A DNA stretch of 64,000 nt from Neofusicoccum parvum (GCA_020912385.1 CP087207.1:930001-994000), one strand, 5' to 3'. Numbered from the stretch's first letter, positions 34,405 to 47,900 are shown. Notes: generated by a model not told the origin, from the letters alone. A program made the numbers and translations.

Positions 34405-35062
34405 GGTTGAGGTGAGTGAGTGAGCGGTGATGATCTTAACGGCGATGAGCAGCGGGACTCTTCCGGGCAGGATAGCGTAGCCACCAATAGAACGAGACCT
34501 CGCGAGCACGGTACACCAGCGTCTCCCCGCAGTGCGATGTCGGTGACTACAGTGTCGTTGCAGTCACACCTCGCAATGGACGCTGTATCTCGGCGCGGCT
34601 TTGCGAGGCCGAAGGCAGCAAGAAGTCCGCCTCGAGGCGTGCAGGACGAGCGCGGGAGCCAATTGGAAAGAGCAGAGTTCACGATCGAAGCTTCGACCCC
34701 ATTGTGCATCAGGACTCCGTCGCGTGAGACGCCCCTCCGTGTGGATCCTTCACTATCCGCGATCACGGAAGGCCAGCACGGCACAGCGTCGGCTCGGAGC
34801 GCGCCATGGCAAGGGAGGAAAAAATTTATGGTACAGTCACCATGGCGGCGACTAGACATAAAAGAACGAGTCCTCCCGCCTTTCACCACTGCCAGTCCGT
34901 GTGACACTCCTCGACCTGCTCCCCCCCTCTCCCTGAGCCGTGCTTTGTCGTTGCTTGAGCCGCAGCAACGCTCCTCTTGTTCCTGACTGGACGAACCGTT
35001 TTTTTCCTGCCGCCGTCCGAGACAAAGCCGTTGGTAACCGCCGATCCTCGACTGCCGACGTC
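34405..35062. other. Intergenic upstream of aspartate aminotransferase
   Basis: 658 bases with a CCAAT box near 34483 and a TATA-like CATAAAAG near 34857, both in plus orientation towards the aminotransferase. Open frames here have no recognisable content. Confidence 0.45.
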
Positions 35063-36497
35063 ATGGGTTCCCTGCCGATTCCCGAGAGCCGCTTCGCGCA
35101 TCTGGACGATGTGCCCATGGATGAGGCGTTCATGATCATGCGCGACTTTGCGCTGGACGAGGCGCCCGGGAAGATCAGCTTGGGTGCGGGGGTGTATCGT
35201 GACGACGAGGCCAAGCCGTGGGTGCTGCCCAGTGTGAGGAAGGTACGCGTCCCCTCTTTGCTGTCTGCGGATGTCTTGCGGTCAATTGCTCTGCTCGCGG
35301 GGCTTGCAATTGGTCCCGTCTGGCTTCGGTGATTGCCATCGTTGTCTCTGGCATTGTCTCTCTGCAACACCACGCTCCTGCCGCATCCGGAATGAATCGC
35401 CAACCAAGTGCCAGGCCGAACAACTCATCGTCGCCGACCCCACCGTCGACCACGAGTACCAGCCCATGACCGGCTACGCGCCCTTCGTCGCCCACGCGCA
35501 GAACCTCACCTTCGGCCCGCTCACCCCGCACCTCGCCCCGCGCATCGCGTCGGTGCAGACCATCTCGGGCACCGGCGCCTGCCACATGGCGGCGCGCTTC
35601 CTCTCCGACTCGCTCCGCCCGGCCCGCATCTGGATCAGCGACCCCACCTGGGCGAACCACACGCTCATCTTCACCGTGTCGGCCCCGAACGTCAAGCAGT
35701 GCCTCTACCCCTACTACGACCCGGCCACGCGCGCCCTCGACTTCGCCGGCATGCTGTCGACGCTCTCGCGCTCCGCCCAGCCCGGCGACGTGGTCCTGCT
35801 GCACGCCTGCGCGCACAACCCGACCGGCATCGACCCGACGCCGGCGCAGTGGGCGCAGCTCGCGGACGTGTGCGCGGCGCGCCAGCTCTTCCCCTTCTTC
35901 GACTCGGCCTACCAGGGCTTCGCGTCGGGCGACCTGGACGCCGACGCGGCCGCGATCCGGCTGTTCGCCGAGCGCGGCCTGGAGCTGGCCGTCGCGCAGT
36001 CCTTCTCCAAGAACTTCGGCCTCTACGGCCAGCGCGCCGGCGCCCTGCACGTCCTGCTCGCCCGCGCCGACGCCCAGCCCCGCGCCCTCGCCCAGCTGGT
36101 ACGCCTCGTGCGCGGCGAGTTCAGCACCTCGCCCGTCCACGGCGCCCGCGTCGTCGCCACCGTGCTGGCCGACGCGGCGTTGCGGGAGCAGTGGCTGCGC
36201 GACCTGCGCTCCATGAGCGCCCGCATCAAAGACATGCGCGCCCGTCTGCACGCAGAGCTGCTGAAGAGGGGTACCCCCGGCTCCTGGGACCACATCGTCA
36301 ACCAGATCGGCATGTTCTCCTACACCGGCCTCTCCGCCGCCCAGGTGCGGAGGCTGCGCGACGACCACCACATCTACCTGATGAGCTCCGGCAGGGCGTC
36401 CATCGCCGGGCTGAACGGCGGGAACGTGGTCGCGGCAGCGGCGGCGATCGATGCGGTTGTGAGGGCGGAGGAGGGCGAGGAGGTCGAGGAGGCGTAA
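35063..36497 (+). CDS. Aspartate aminotransferase, probably cytosolic
   Basis: Exons 35063-35242 and 35415-36497 encode 420 residues. This is a fold-type I PLP enzyme of subfamily I-alpha: ISLGAGVYRDDEAKPWVLPSV at the start, GTGACHMAA, the NPTG motif in HACAHNPTGIDPT, PLP lysine about 259 in SFSKNFGLYGQRAG, and the substrate arginine in SSGRASIAGL near the end. It interconverts aspartate and 2-oxoglutarate with oxaloacetate and glutamate. There is no mitochondrial presequence before SRFAHLDDVP, so I favour the cytosolic isoform. The 172-nt intron ends CCAG at 35414; this acceptor restores VRK-AEQLIVADP. It is tail to tail with the giant NRPS gene. A short acidic extension (EEGEEVEEA) ends the protein. 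Confidence 0.95.
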
Positions 36498-36555
36498 GTG
36501 ATTCGCCTCTCTTTTTCTCCATCGTCTTGCTTGTTTCTTTTTGTTGGATGCAATC

Positions 36556-36973
36556 TGCATTGGAAGGAGTTTTTGCCTCGATTTGCGTTTTTCTGGGCTC
36601 GAGAAAAACATCCCAAGGTCTGTCGATGCAGTTGCCGTTCAAGGTCTGTCGATGTAGTTGCCGTTGTTTTTCTTCACCTTCCTTTATTTATTTTTCCGCC
36701 ACCTTGCTACTAAGGCATCATCCATTTTGCATTGAAAGGAGTTTGTTCCGGTTATAGAGGGAAAAAAAGAGTAGATACCCAGGTCATCACATGGTCTGCC
36801 GACAGGGGCTTTGGCCCGTCGGAATGAGTCTGGTTTGCAAGAACGGGGGGAAGCTTCATTGATGGGCAAGATATCACACGGTCGGTCGATGGTTCAAAAC
36901 GCATCGAAAGGGATTTGTCCGGAGGAGAGGATGTGCGGTGCGGGACATTCATCACAAGGTCTGTCGATGCTGG
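36556..36973. repeat. Dispersed degenerate repeat family
   Basis: Motif R1 (GCATTGAAAGGAGTTTGT-like) occurs near 36557, 36729 and 36901, about 172 bases apart. Motif R2 (ATCACAAGGTCTGTCGATG-like) occurs near 36613, 36640, 36786, 36872 and 36951. The regular R1 spacing suggests a decayed tandem array with a period of about 172 bases. Confidence 0.6.
36614..36665. repeat. Tandem duplication of a 26-bp unit
   Basis: Two adjacent 26-base units (36614-36639 and 36640-36665), both starting CAAGGTCTGTCGATG, differ by one base (CAG versus TAG). Confidence 0.9.
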
Positions 36974-37208
36974 CGATGTTTTTTGATCCGTATGATGAAA
37001 ATGTAGAGAAAACCAATACGAGATGTCTTTCCGTAAAAATATGAAATGATTGAATGAATGTAACTCGAAACCAGATCCACAAATGTCCAACTGAGTCTGT
37101 ACAATCTAAGACCCCCTACCCACCGTCCTCTACAACGCCTAGACAAAAGAAAAAGTATAAAGAGAGAACAACTACTTAAGCACATCTGCCACCTTCACAC
37201 CTTACAAA

Positions 37209-38919
37209 TCACCTCCTCTCCAGCATCTCCGCCTGCATCCTCGCAGTTGGTCTTTCCAGCACATCCTCCACGCTCACATCAAACCCCTTCTCGCGATACA
37301 CTCTCGCCAACTCTCCCGCTCCCAACAAATCCCCTCCCGCCTGCTCCAAGAACGACGCATCCGGCGCCAGCACCTCATCCAGGCCCAAAACCCTCCTCTG
37401 CGCCTCCTGACACAACACCAGAACCTCCTCCTTCGCCTCCCCCACCCCGTCCGCAGACACAACCGCAAAAGCCTCCTCCTCCTCCTCCTCCTCCACATCC
37501 CCCGGCGCCCGCACCGGCAACCTCGCCTCCCCCCTCCGCAACTCCACCGCCCGATCCCCACCCTCGCCATCCCACAGCTCCCCGATCCACCTGCCCAGCT
37601 CCTCCGCCATCTCCCCCGCCAGCCCCCTCCCCACGACGCCCTCGCAGAAGTGCAGGTCCACCCTCACGCCGCCCTCGTCGCCGATCGGCGTCGTCTCGAC
37701 CGCCACGTCCGCCGAGTCCCACGGCCCGCCCAGCCACCCTACCCGCGCGCTCGCGGGACCAAAGCCCGGGAGCGTGGCGCCGCCGTCCGCGAACAGCGCG
37801 ACGGCGTCCAGCTGCATGTGCGCGACGGTCGAGCCGAAGCGCGGGGCCGCGAGGCCCAGGGCGGCGAACGGCACGTGGCGGTGCGGCGCGGCGGCGCGCG
37901 CGGCGGCGGCGACGCGGGCCAGGAGCGCGGATCTGGTGGTGGGGCTCCTGCCGTCGTGGTGATGCACGACGACGGGCGCGACGGTGAGGCAGGGCCCGGC
38001 GACGCGGTCGGCGGCGGCGAGCGGGGCGGTGCGGTTGGCGAGGGTTTCGCCGAAGACAACGGTGGGGGTGTTGGAGAGGCCGGCGAGGACGGCGGACCAG
38101 GCGGCTTTGAGGACGGTGGTGAAGGCGTGGGGGGTGGGGTGAGCGGGGCGCGGGATGTGTGTGGTGAGGGTGGAGGTGAGCGGGTTTGCGCGGATGGGTG
38201 TCCGGTGGGACATGATTTCGGTGACGGGTGCTGAGGAGAGCTGGGTGCGCCAGAAGTGCGCGGCGGCGGGTTGGAGGGGTTGAGTGGCGTGGAGGAAGGC
38301 AGCGAAGCTGGGGGAGGGGGTGAGTGTGTGCCCGTTGTAAGCGGTGCTGAGGGATTCGAGGATGATGGGAATGCTGACGGCGTCGTATTGCGCGTGCGGG
38401 AGACGGATGACGAGGCGGGTCTTGGTGGCGCTGCTTTTGAGGACGGCGAAGCGTACGCCTTGTTCGCTTATATGCAGGGCTCGTTGTTTGTCTTCCTCGA
38501 CGTAGGCAGTGCAGGCCTCTTCAATACTGGTGGCGACTCCTTTCTCTTCGATCTCGATGGTTGGTGAGCGGATAACGACTTGGAGAAGACGCTGCTTGAT
38601 GTAGACAAACACAGTTCGAAGGATGGCATGGTGAGCAACGACCTTCCTGCACGCGTCCTTGAGCATCTCTGTGTCGATATCGTCGTCGAAGTCCAGAGTC
38701 ACATAGTAAACCGTGTAGCGCTGCTGCAGTTGAGAAGCAGCAACCATTTGGGTCTGTAAATGCGTCGCCCATGCTGCGTCCTCAATCTCAGGTAGACGGA
38801 CGTTGACCTGTGGCACCACGTTGCCGCGCAGGAAAGAGTCCAGATCACCCACATCCTGGAGGTTTGAGAACGATCTGTAAGTGTTCCGGGTCTCCTCCGT
38901 TTGACAGCATTTCTCGGCC
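37209..38919 (-). other. NRPS terminal C5-T6 region
   Basis: C5 has PHAQYDA in place of HHxxxDG; the second His and the Asp are kept. Loss of the first His is usual in fungal terminal cyclising C domains. A run of seven Glu precedes a carrier-like segment with GGDLL where GGDSL is expected, so the phosphopantetheine serine is missing. The protein ends 44 residues later. Confidence 0.75.
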
Positions 38920-41900
38920 ATCTCAGACAGTATGGGCTCTGCGAAGATGTCGGCAACACGAAGGGTAAGGCCAGCTTCCCGAGCGGCTGCAGATAGCCGC
39001 ATCGCGCTAAGAGAATCACCGCCAACATCGAAGAAGGCGTCATCCGCGCTGATGTCAGAGGGGGTAATGGAAAGGACCTGGGACCAGAGGGACTGCAGAG
39101 TCTTCTCCAATGGGGTAGCTGGCGGACGCTTGGCAGAAGCTCTCAGGGAGAGCTCGGCGAACTGGGCAGCAGGAACCCTGGAGCCCATCTCCCGCAGAAC
39201 CCTCCTGTTGACCTTGCCCGACACGGTGAGGGGAAGTTGGCGCAGCGGGAGAAAGATGTGCGGCACCATGTGCGAGGGCAAGACCTCAGCAAGCCTTTTC
39301 TCGACGTCCTCGCCAATTTTGGCAACAAGCGTCTTCCTGTTCGACGTGCTCGGAACTGCAACATCTTCCTCGCCTTCGTACTCATCACCCAGAGCGATGA
39401 AGGCAGCCAGCGCCGCCTTATCGGGCTTCTCGCCTTGGGGGATGACAATCTCAACGCTCAGCGAAGAAACAGACGATGCCACGGCGCGCTTGAGATGGTA
39501 TTCAATCTCGCCCAGCTCGATCCTCTGGCCGCGGAGTTTGATCTGCCCATCGCGTCGTCCAACATACAAGATAGCTCCTTCCGGTGTGTACTTGACCAGA
39601 TCGCCCGTCTTGTAGAATCTCTCCGGGGCCTCAGGGTAAAGAGACCTCCAGACGAAAGTGGTCGGGAAGGCGGCACGAGTCTTGTCCGGATCGTGCATGT
39701 ACTCGCGCGCGACGACCGGCCCTTCGGTGACCAGTTCGCCCACCGCGCCCACAGGCACAAGCCTGTTGCCATCCTTCGCGTCAACGATCCAAGCGCGGTT
39801 ACCTGGGAAAGGGGTGCCGATCTCATTGCTGTTGCTTTGAAGAGAAAGACGCTTAGATCCGAGGGAGATGACGCTCTGCTCTGCGGAGCCGTAGAGAGTG
39901 AACAGGTTGACGTGATCTGCCCAGACGCGAAGCTGTTCGGTGTTGACTGCTTCGCCACCGAGCGTCAGAGTCTTGAGCGAGGGCACCAGCTCCGGGCTAA
40001 GTAGGCTGGAGAAGGACGGTGTAAAGAAAGCCCAGTTCACACCGCGAGCGTTCATGGCTTGCGGTACAGCGTTCATGCGTTCTTCGTCGGACAGGACGCA
40101 CACGCAGCCACCTGCTATCAGCGTGACCATAATCTCCATCAACGCGGCGCCGAAGCTGTAGGATGCGAATTGAAGACTGCGTGTCTCGCCGTCTATCAGC
40201 ACACGTGTAGCCATGCCACGTGCCGCCGATGCAAACGACCTGTGTTCGACAATGGCTCCCTTGGGCTCTCCAGTGCTGCCAGAAGTGAAAATAACATAAG
40301 CAGCATCTCTGGGGCTGGTGACGATTCTCGAAGCTCTTTCCACTGACAACTTCTCTGCCAGGGAATGATCCAGGACTACGAGGTTATCGACGACATTCAT
40401 AAGGCGTTGAGAGAAACGGCTGGACACGATCGCAACACGCGCGTCAACCTTCGCGCATGTCAACCGGATCCTGTTCATCGGGTGCGCCGGATCGAGCATC
40501 ACGAATGACGCTCCGGCCTTGAGGACGGCCAGGATGGCAACCTGCGTCCACATCGACTTCTCAAAATAAATTGGTACCACTTCGTTGTGGCCGGTTCCAA
40601 ACTTCTTCTGCAAATGCGCTGCGAGCCCAGAGGCGAGAGCATCCAGCTCGCCAAAAGACAATTCGCCATCCCAAGAGCAGACAGCGGGCGCAGCAGGGCG
40701 AGTGGCAGCTTGTTGCTCGATGAGTGTGTGGATGCAGGCGTCTTCGAAACCAACGGAGGATCCCCAGTGCTGGATGTCCTGCTTGTCCTGGGGGCTGGTG
40801 AACTCAATGTCCGCGACTAGTAAATCCTCTTTGTTGCAGAGCTGCTGCAGGACGTGGTCTAACTGGTACAACATCCGCTGCACCTGCGTCGGCTCGATGA
40901 TACGCGGATCGAAGAGAGACCGCACATGGATGCCATCGGCAAGAAGCTCGCAGTTGAGAAGTAGGCCATAGCTGTTGAATGATGAGAAGAGCTCGGGCTC
41001 AGCACCGTGCAAGAAGGGGCTGTCAACAAGATCATCGCCCTTCACCTGCGGCTGGATTAGGAGCAGGCTGTCGAAAGAGCATGCGGCGCGGGCGCTCGAG
41101 CTGAGTTGTTGAATATTTTGCAATCCGATGTGTTGGGTTGAGGCCGTCTTGAGTGCCATCTCTTGAGCATGGGTGAATAAGGTGCTGGCTTTGTGCTGGC
41201 GCCCTGCCTGGAATCGAACGGGAATGGTGACAATGGTGGGGCCCGCCATCTCTTGAATGCCGGCTACAGGGACCATTCTTCCTGAAAGGGTAACGCCTAT
41301 GACCGGGTCTTCAGTCTCCGCATACTGCGAGACGAGTAGAGCCCAGGCTGCCTGAAGTACGCTTGAGATAGTAACAGATAGGCTGGAGTCAGTGGAGCGG
41401 GATACAGCGATGCGGTGCTCAGCGATGGCAGTTGGTTGAGGTGTGCGGACGGACGAGGGGGCTTGGGGGAAGACGGTCTTTTCTGCCCCGTCAAGGTAAT
41501 TCCTCCAAAATTCTTTGGCCGCACCCATGTCCATGTCCTGAAGGTGTTTGATGAAACTGTTGTAAGGAGGCAGTGGGCGAGGATCTAGCCCATTGTAGAC
41601 CTCCTCGAGTCTCTTCATGATGATTTTCCACGCCCAACGGTCGAAGATGGCGTGATGGCAAACCCAAACCATGAGCGTCCTATCTCCATCAGCGATGATA
41701 GCGTGTTCACTGAGGCGATCACCCAGCGACATGGATGTCTCCCTCCGTGCTGTGATATAGTCATCAAGACTGTCCCCAGTGCGCCAGACCAGTGGATCCT
41801 TGACTACGACTTGCAACATTTCTCCATCTGCTGCTGGCTGAATGATCCGGGTGCGCAGCGCGGGTGTGTCGGCAACGACTTGCTCCCAAGCAGCCTTCAT

Positions 41901-44900
41901 ACGTCCAAGATCAGCCTCTGGGGACACCGAGACGACATGCTGAGCAAGATAGGCGCCCTTCTCCATGTTTGAGAGAGCCATGAGACCTTCTTGGAGAGGT
42001 GTGCATGGGTACACATCCTCTATCGCGTCGGTGTTGATACCACATGATTTGGCGGCATCAGCAATCAGGGAGGATGAGTCAGCATCCACAAGGGAGAATG
42101 GCACGGGTTGGTCCCAGGTATCGCTCTCCACGCTCTTCGCGGCGAGAGCCATGTCAGATAGCCTTGAGTGAGTGAAAACATCAGCAACGGTGAGCTCGAT
42201 GCCTTCGCGACGTGCCGAGGACACGAGCATCATGGCGTCGAGAGAATCACCACCGAGCTCGACGAAGCTGTCGTCAACGGTGATTTCGTCTTTGGCTTCG
42301 AGGACTGTTTTCCACAGCGCCATCAAGCGGCGTTCCATGTCGTTGAGGGTTTCCTTCTTAGCTGCCGAGGAATTGGCCTGACGGCGGCTTGCCAGCGTTG
42401 CTCCGAGGCTGCGAAGCGCTTTGCGGTCAACCTTAGCGGACGCCGTGAGCGGAAGTCGTTGCAGAGGGAGAAAGATGCTGGGAACCATGAAACGTGGGAG
42501 GGCGTGCGAGAGCTTCTCAGACACACCCTGGACGGCCTTGTCGAGCTTTCTCTGCGCGTCAAGGTCACTGGGGCAGTCGCCAAAAGCCAGGAACGCGGCC
42601 AGGCTTCCCTGCTTCTTGCCACTCCCATCCTCGGGATGCACCAGATCCACAACCACACCGTCCACGCCCCGACCTTCGAGCAGGGTGCGCAGCTGGTTCT
42701 CAATCTCTCCGAGCTCCACACGCTGGCCGTTAATCTTGACCTGAGTGTCCCTGCGGCCTATGTACTCCAGCGTCCCGTCCGGACACCAGCGCACCAGGTC
42801 GCCGGTCTTGTACAGACGCTGCGCTCGAGGACTGACACCTGCGGGTTCCAGGGCGTCTAGCCAAGCAGGCTTCTGGATGAACACGGCGGCCGTGGCTTCC
42901 GGTCTTCCAATGTATCCAGAGCCCACGTGCGGTCCCTCAACCAACAGCTCACCAACAACGCCAATGGGGCAGAGCTTTTCGTGATTGCCAGACTCAACCA
43001 CCCACGCATGACCGGAGACACAGGAACCGATATTCTTTGGGCTCAAACCGGGCACCATGGGCTTCGTCAGCGTCGACACTACCGATGCTTCTGCTTGTCC
43101 GTAGCCCTGCAGGAGCGAGAGCTTGGAAGCCCACTTGGCTACAGCGTCAGCAGAGAGAGGTTCGCCGGCTGTTACCAACGTCTGCAATTTCGGGACGCGC
43201 TCGGGCCCACCTAGCAGGTCGAGAGATGACCGCGTCAGAACTGCCCAGTTGACCTCCAAGCTGTTGATGCACTCGACGAGCTTGGTGGCGCGCTCATCCT
43301 CGGATACAACGCAGACGCAGCCGCCCGCCAACAGGACGGTCAGAGTCTCGATAAGTGCGGCGCCGTAGCTGTATGAAGCGAATTGGAGAGCGCGTGTGCT
43401 GGCGTTGATCTGGAAGGCTGCAGTGTGACCATGTGCCGATGATGCGAAGCTGCAGTGCTCGACGACGCAGCCCTTGGGCTCGCCAGTACTTCCAGAAGTG
43501 AATATGGCGTATGCCGAGGTGTGAGAATCAGTGCTGCTCCGCTCGTCTGAATCTTCCCATGCCATCACAGTGGAGGCGTCGATGGTGAGAACGGTGTCGA
43601 TGAATGATGATACCTTGGAGGCTGCTGAAGGCGAGGCTAGCGCAACGCTTGCGCCCACAGTTTCGGATATCTTGCGGAGTCGGTCTGCTGGTTGGCTGGG
43701 ATCCATTAGGACGAAAGCGTGGCCGGCCTTGAGGATACCGAACATGCCTATCACGGCCCAGATAGACTTTTCTGAGCATAGAGGCACGAAAAGGCTCTTG
43801 CTTCCATGGAACTGTCCACGCACATGGTGGGCAACGCGATTGGCATATTTCTCCACTTCCGCATAGCTCAAGGTTCCAGAAGTGGTGTGAAGCGCAGGAC
43901 GCTCGGGGCCCTTTGCAACTTGCTCCTCGAAGAGAGTGTGGAGGCACTTCTCCACGACAGAAGCGCTGCTGTTATTCCACTCGCGCAGCAGGGTACGGTC
44001 ATCATCACTGACAATATCGATGTCTTGGAGTTGCGTGGTCGAGTTTGCGTTTGTCAGCTGTCCGAGGATGTGATCAAGCTGGCCCAGCATCCGCTGCATC
44101 TGGAAGGGGTCCAGGACGACCGGGTCGTGAACGGCCTGCACGTGGATGCTCGTGTCGCTGAATGTGCAAGTGACGGCCAACGGATAGACGTGGAAGTTTC
44201 CTACATCACCCTCGTCCTGACGGCCACTCATGAAGTTGAATGTGCCCTGCTCCATCTCCGCGCTGCTGCTATCCTCATCTCCGGCTGCCTGCAGCTGGAT
44301 CAAAGTGCGGAACTCACTCCCCGTCTTCGCGTCGGCGCTCACGCGGCGAATGGTCTGCAGGCCTGCGTATTGGTGTGGAATCATCTGCGTGCTGGTGTCC
44401 TGCACCCGCTGCAGTATATCGAACACAGCATCTGGTCCTTCCGTTAGCTGAATACGCACGGGAACGGTAGTGACCGTGGGCCCAGTCATCTCGTCGATCT
44501 GTGCCAGCGGTGCGGTGCGACCTGACTGAGTGACGCCAAAGATGACATCCTGCGATTCAGCATAACGACCGAGAAGGATAGCCCAAGCAGTCTGAACAAG
44601 TGTTGCAGTGGTGAAAATGGAGCCCTGCTGCCTTTTAAGAGCAATTTGGCGCTCTACGATGCTGTTTGCGTTGAGTACATGACTTGGCGGAGCGGCGGGA
44701 GGGAAAGATTGAGGAGAAGCGCCTTTCAGGTACGACGTCCAGAAAGCTTCAGAGGCGGAGGTATCGAGGCTTGAAAGCCATTTGATGAAACGGTTGTAAG
44801 GAGGGGCCTTAGGCACGGTATCTCCGCGGTAAGCTCTCCCAGCAGCGCTGGCCAAGAGACGCAACGATACCGCATCGTAGACTGCATGATGGGCAGTAAA

Positions 44901-47900
44901 GATAAAGGCGCTCTTGCCTGCAATGCCGAATCTGGCAAGCGGATCACCCAACTGCATTGGTGTCTTGCGGTCTCGCGTGATGTAGCTATCCAGGTCTTGG
45001 GAACGGTGCCAGTTGATCTTTGCCTTTGAGCTGGCGACGACCTGGGTCAGGCCGAGTCCTTCTGGCTGTACGATTCTCGTCCGGAGAATGGGATGTGCTG
45101 CGAGAACCGACTGCCATGCTGCCTGAAGACGGTCGATGTCGATCCTGGGATCCAGATCTATAATCCAGCGGCAGATGTAGGCCCCGGGCTGCTTCAAAGA
45201 GGCAGTGAAAAGACCTTGCTGGAGAGATGTGCACGGATACGCATCCTCGATGAGATCGGTTGAGATGCCGATCTCGGTGGCTACCCTGGCTTTGAAGTCT
45301 GTCGCCTTGCCCACATGCTTCACAAGAGAGAAGGCTGCGACTTCTGCGGTTTCTCTCGAGTCTGTAGCTACCATTTCCAGCGCCATGTGGGAAAGCCTTG
45401 GCTTGCTCATGATGCTGGCGACACTCAGTGTGAAGCCTTGTCTCCGTGCAGCGCCAGACAACCGCATTGCCTTGACCGAGTCGCCACCAAGTCTCACGAA
45501 ATGGTCGTCGGCTCCGATACTGTCTTCGAAGCCCATGACTTCTGCCCAGAGCTCTGCGAGTACTCTCTCAGACTCTGTCTCGGGCGTACGCGTGGAGGTT
45601 GATCTGGCTGCAGCACCACCCTGCTCTCTGTACAGACGTGCACCGATCTGCCGAAGCTCTCGCCGGTTGAGTTTTCCGTTTATGAGGCGGGGCAGCTCTC
45701 GCATGCTAAAGATTCTTGATGGAACCATGTACACGGGCACACGGTCGGGCATCTCTTTGTCGATCTGGTCGATGAGTTGGGCTACGTCATCTTGGCCGGC
45801 CTCAACGAAGCCAGCCAGGAGATGCGAACCGTCATCACCTTCAGGGCGGATAACTTCTGCAGCTAGGTTATAGGCGTTTGACGGCGCTATCTGCCGCATG
45901 TGATGCTCGACGTCTTCTAGTTCGACTCTCTGGCCCCTAATTTTGACTTGTGCGTCCTTGCGTCCGGCGATGTGGAGAGTCCCGTCAGAGTTGTATTTTG
46001 CGAGGTCGCCCGTCTTGTACATGCGTCGCGGCACAGAGTTCTTGGGATTCGCGAATTCAGGGAAAATAAAGGCGCCCTGTGTAAGGGTGCTGGTGGTGTA
46101 ACCGCGGGCCAGGATAGGGCCTTCGATGAGCATCTCACCCACCACGCCAACGGGTGCGAGTCGGTTGTAGTCGGATACATCGACGATCCAGACCAGCGAA
46201 GAGTTGCTGCGGCCGATATTCGAGGAGCTGTCTTGTGGCGACGCGCCCACATTGCCTGCCATCCACACAGAGCACTCGGCCGGCCCGTAGCCAACGGTCA
46301 ATTGGGAGATAGGGGCCCACTCCTCTACGAGCTTCCGCGTAGCATGTTCGCCTCCCAGTGCAAGCTTCTTGACAGAGGGCAGGCTCTTGGGATCAAGGGT
46401 TGAAGCCACAGATGGCGTAAGATAGAGCGCACTTGCCTCGACCGACCTGATGAAACCAGCGAGGTCATCAACGCGAGCCTCTTCGGAGGGGATACAGATG
46501 CATCCGCCCACTAGCAGCGTAGACAGAATCTCAGTCAAAGAAATATCGAAGATGTGGTTTGAGAACTGCAGGACACGGTCTTCCTTTTCCATGCGCACCC
46601 ACTTGGCAAACTGCTGTGAGCTGTAGCAGAAGGGGCCGTGGTCGAGAAGGATACCCTTGGGCTTTCCAGTGCTTCCAGATGTGAAGAAGACGAATGCCAG
46701 ATTGTGAGGTTGCACTTTGACGCCGGCGAGCTGGTCCTGGTGTTGGTCATTGAGGAACGAGCGAAGATCGTTGACTGAAGAGGAAGTAACAATGGTTGTA
46801 GCGCTAACGAGGCCATCCAAGCGCGCTGCCTGTGTTGGCGAGGCAAGCAGGAGTTTCGGCCGCACTTCTTGCACGATCATCTCGAGGCGCGCACGTGGCT
46901 GCTTGATGTCCAGGGGAACGAAAGCACCTCCGGCTTTGAGGACCGCGAGGATGCAGACCGGATACCACTTTGACTTTTCGAAACACAAGGCCACAGTCTG
47001 TTCGACGCGCACTCCCTTGGCAAGTAGGAATGATGCTAGGACGTCGGATAGATCATCCAATTCCCGGTATGTGAGGCTACCGTCCCATGCGCAGATGGCA
47101 ACAGCGTCTGGCTGCTTTCGTACTGTCTCCCGCGCGAGCTCGTGAATGACACAGTTCACGTGTCGGTCAATCTGAAGCGGAGTGTTCCACGCGGAGATCT
47201 GGGCCTGGTCCTCTGGGCTCAGGAAGCTCAGATCCGAGATGGCGCCGTCCTGGCACTCATCGCGGCATAGCTGCTGCACAAGGTGGGCGAACTGCATCAC
47301 CAACCACTGCGTCTGCTGCGAGTCCAACACAGCTGGATCGTGCGTCATGGAGACCTCGACAGGCCCGGAACTTGCGAGACTGCAGCCTACAACAAGTGGA
47401 TAGGTGTGCGAGTGGCCTAAGTCTAGCACAGCCATGTCGTGCTCGTATGGCATACTCGTGGAGGCCTTGTCTGCGGATGGTTGGATAAGGAAGATGTTGC
47501 GGAATGCACAGGCGCGTTGCGCATCCTCCCCCAATGCTTGAATGTTCTGTAGACCAAGAGACTCGTGTGGTAGAGTTGCTGTTGCGTCGTCCTGGACCTG
47601 TTGCAGAAGTTCCCGTACCTTCTGGTCTCGATCGAAACGCACTCGGACAGGCACTGAGGTAATGGTGGGAGCAGCCATGGACTCGATGCCTGGCAGTGGT
47701 TCGTTACGGCCGGCGACGATACCACCAAAGATGACATCCGAGCTGTCAGATTGGCTAGAGACTACAAGAGCCCAAGCCGCACGTAGGACAGCTGCAAAAG
47801 TGATACCTCCGCTGGGATACTTGTCGACATGGATTTGGTGAGTAACTGTCTGATCAGTGCCTGTGGGTTTGCGCTCTACTGGGAAGGCAGGCTCCGGAGC

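Larger units (their letters stand above)
36498..37208. other. Convergent intergenic region with degenerate repeats
   Basis: 711 bases between the aminotransferase and NRPS stops. It contains T-rich tracts and the repeat family described in the next entries. No gene is supported. Confidence 0.6.

Noticed and set aside
33325..34509. 394-residue minus-strand frame opposite the aldolase
   Set aside because: It is an antisense shadow of a GC3-rich gene; the translation is Arg/Ala/His-rich without motifs.
35175..36611. 478-residue minus-strand frame opposite aspartate aminotransferase
   Set aside because: Same cause: complementary codon bias, no recognisable domain.
37247..38567. Plus-strand frames of 103-246 residues at the NRPS 3' end
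   Set aside because: Pro/Arg/Gly-rich shadows of the GC-rich terminal C domain.
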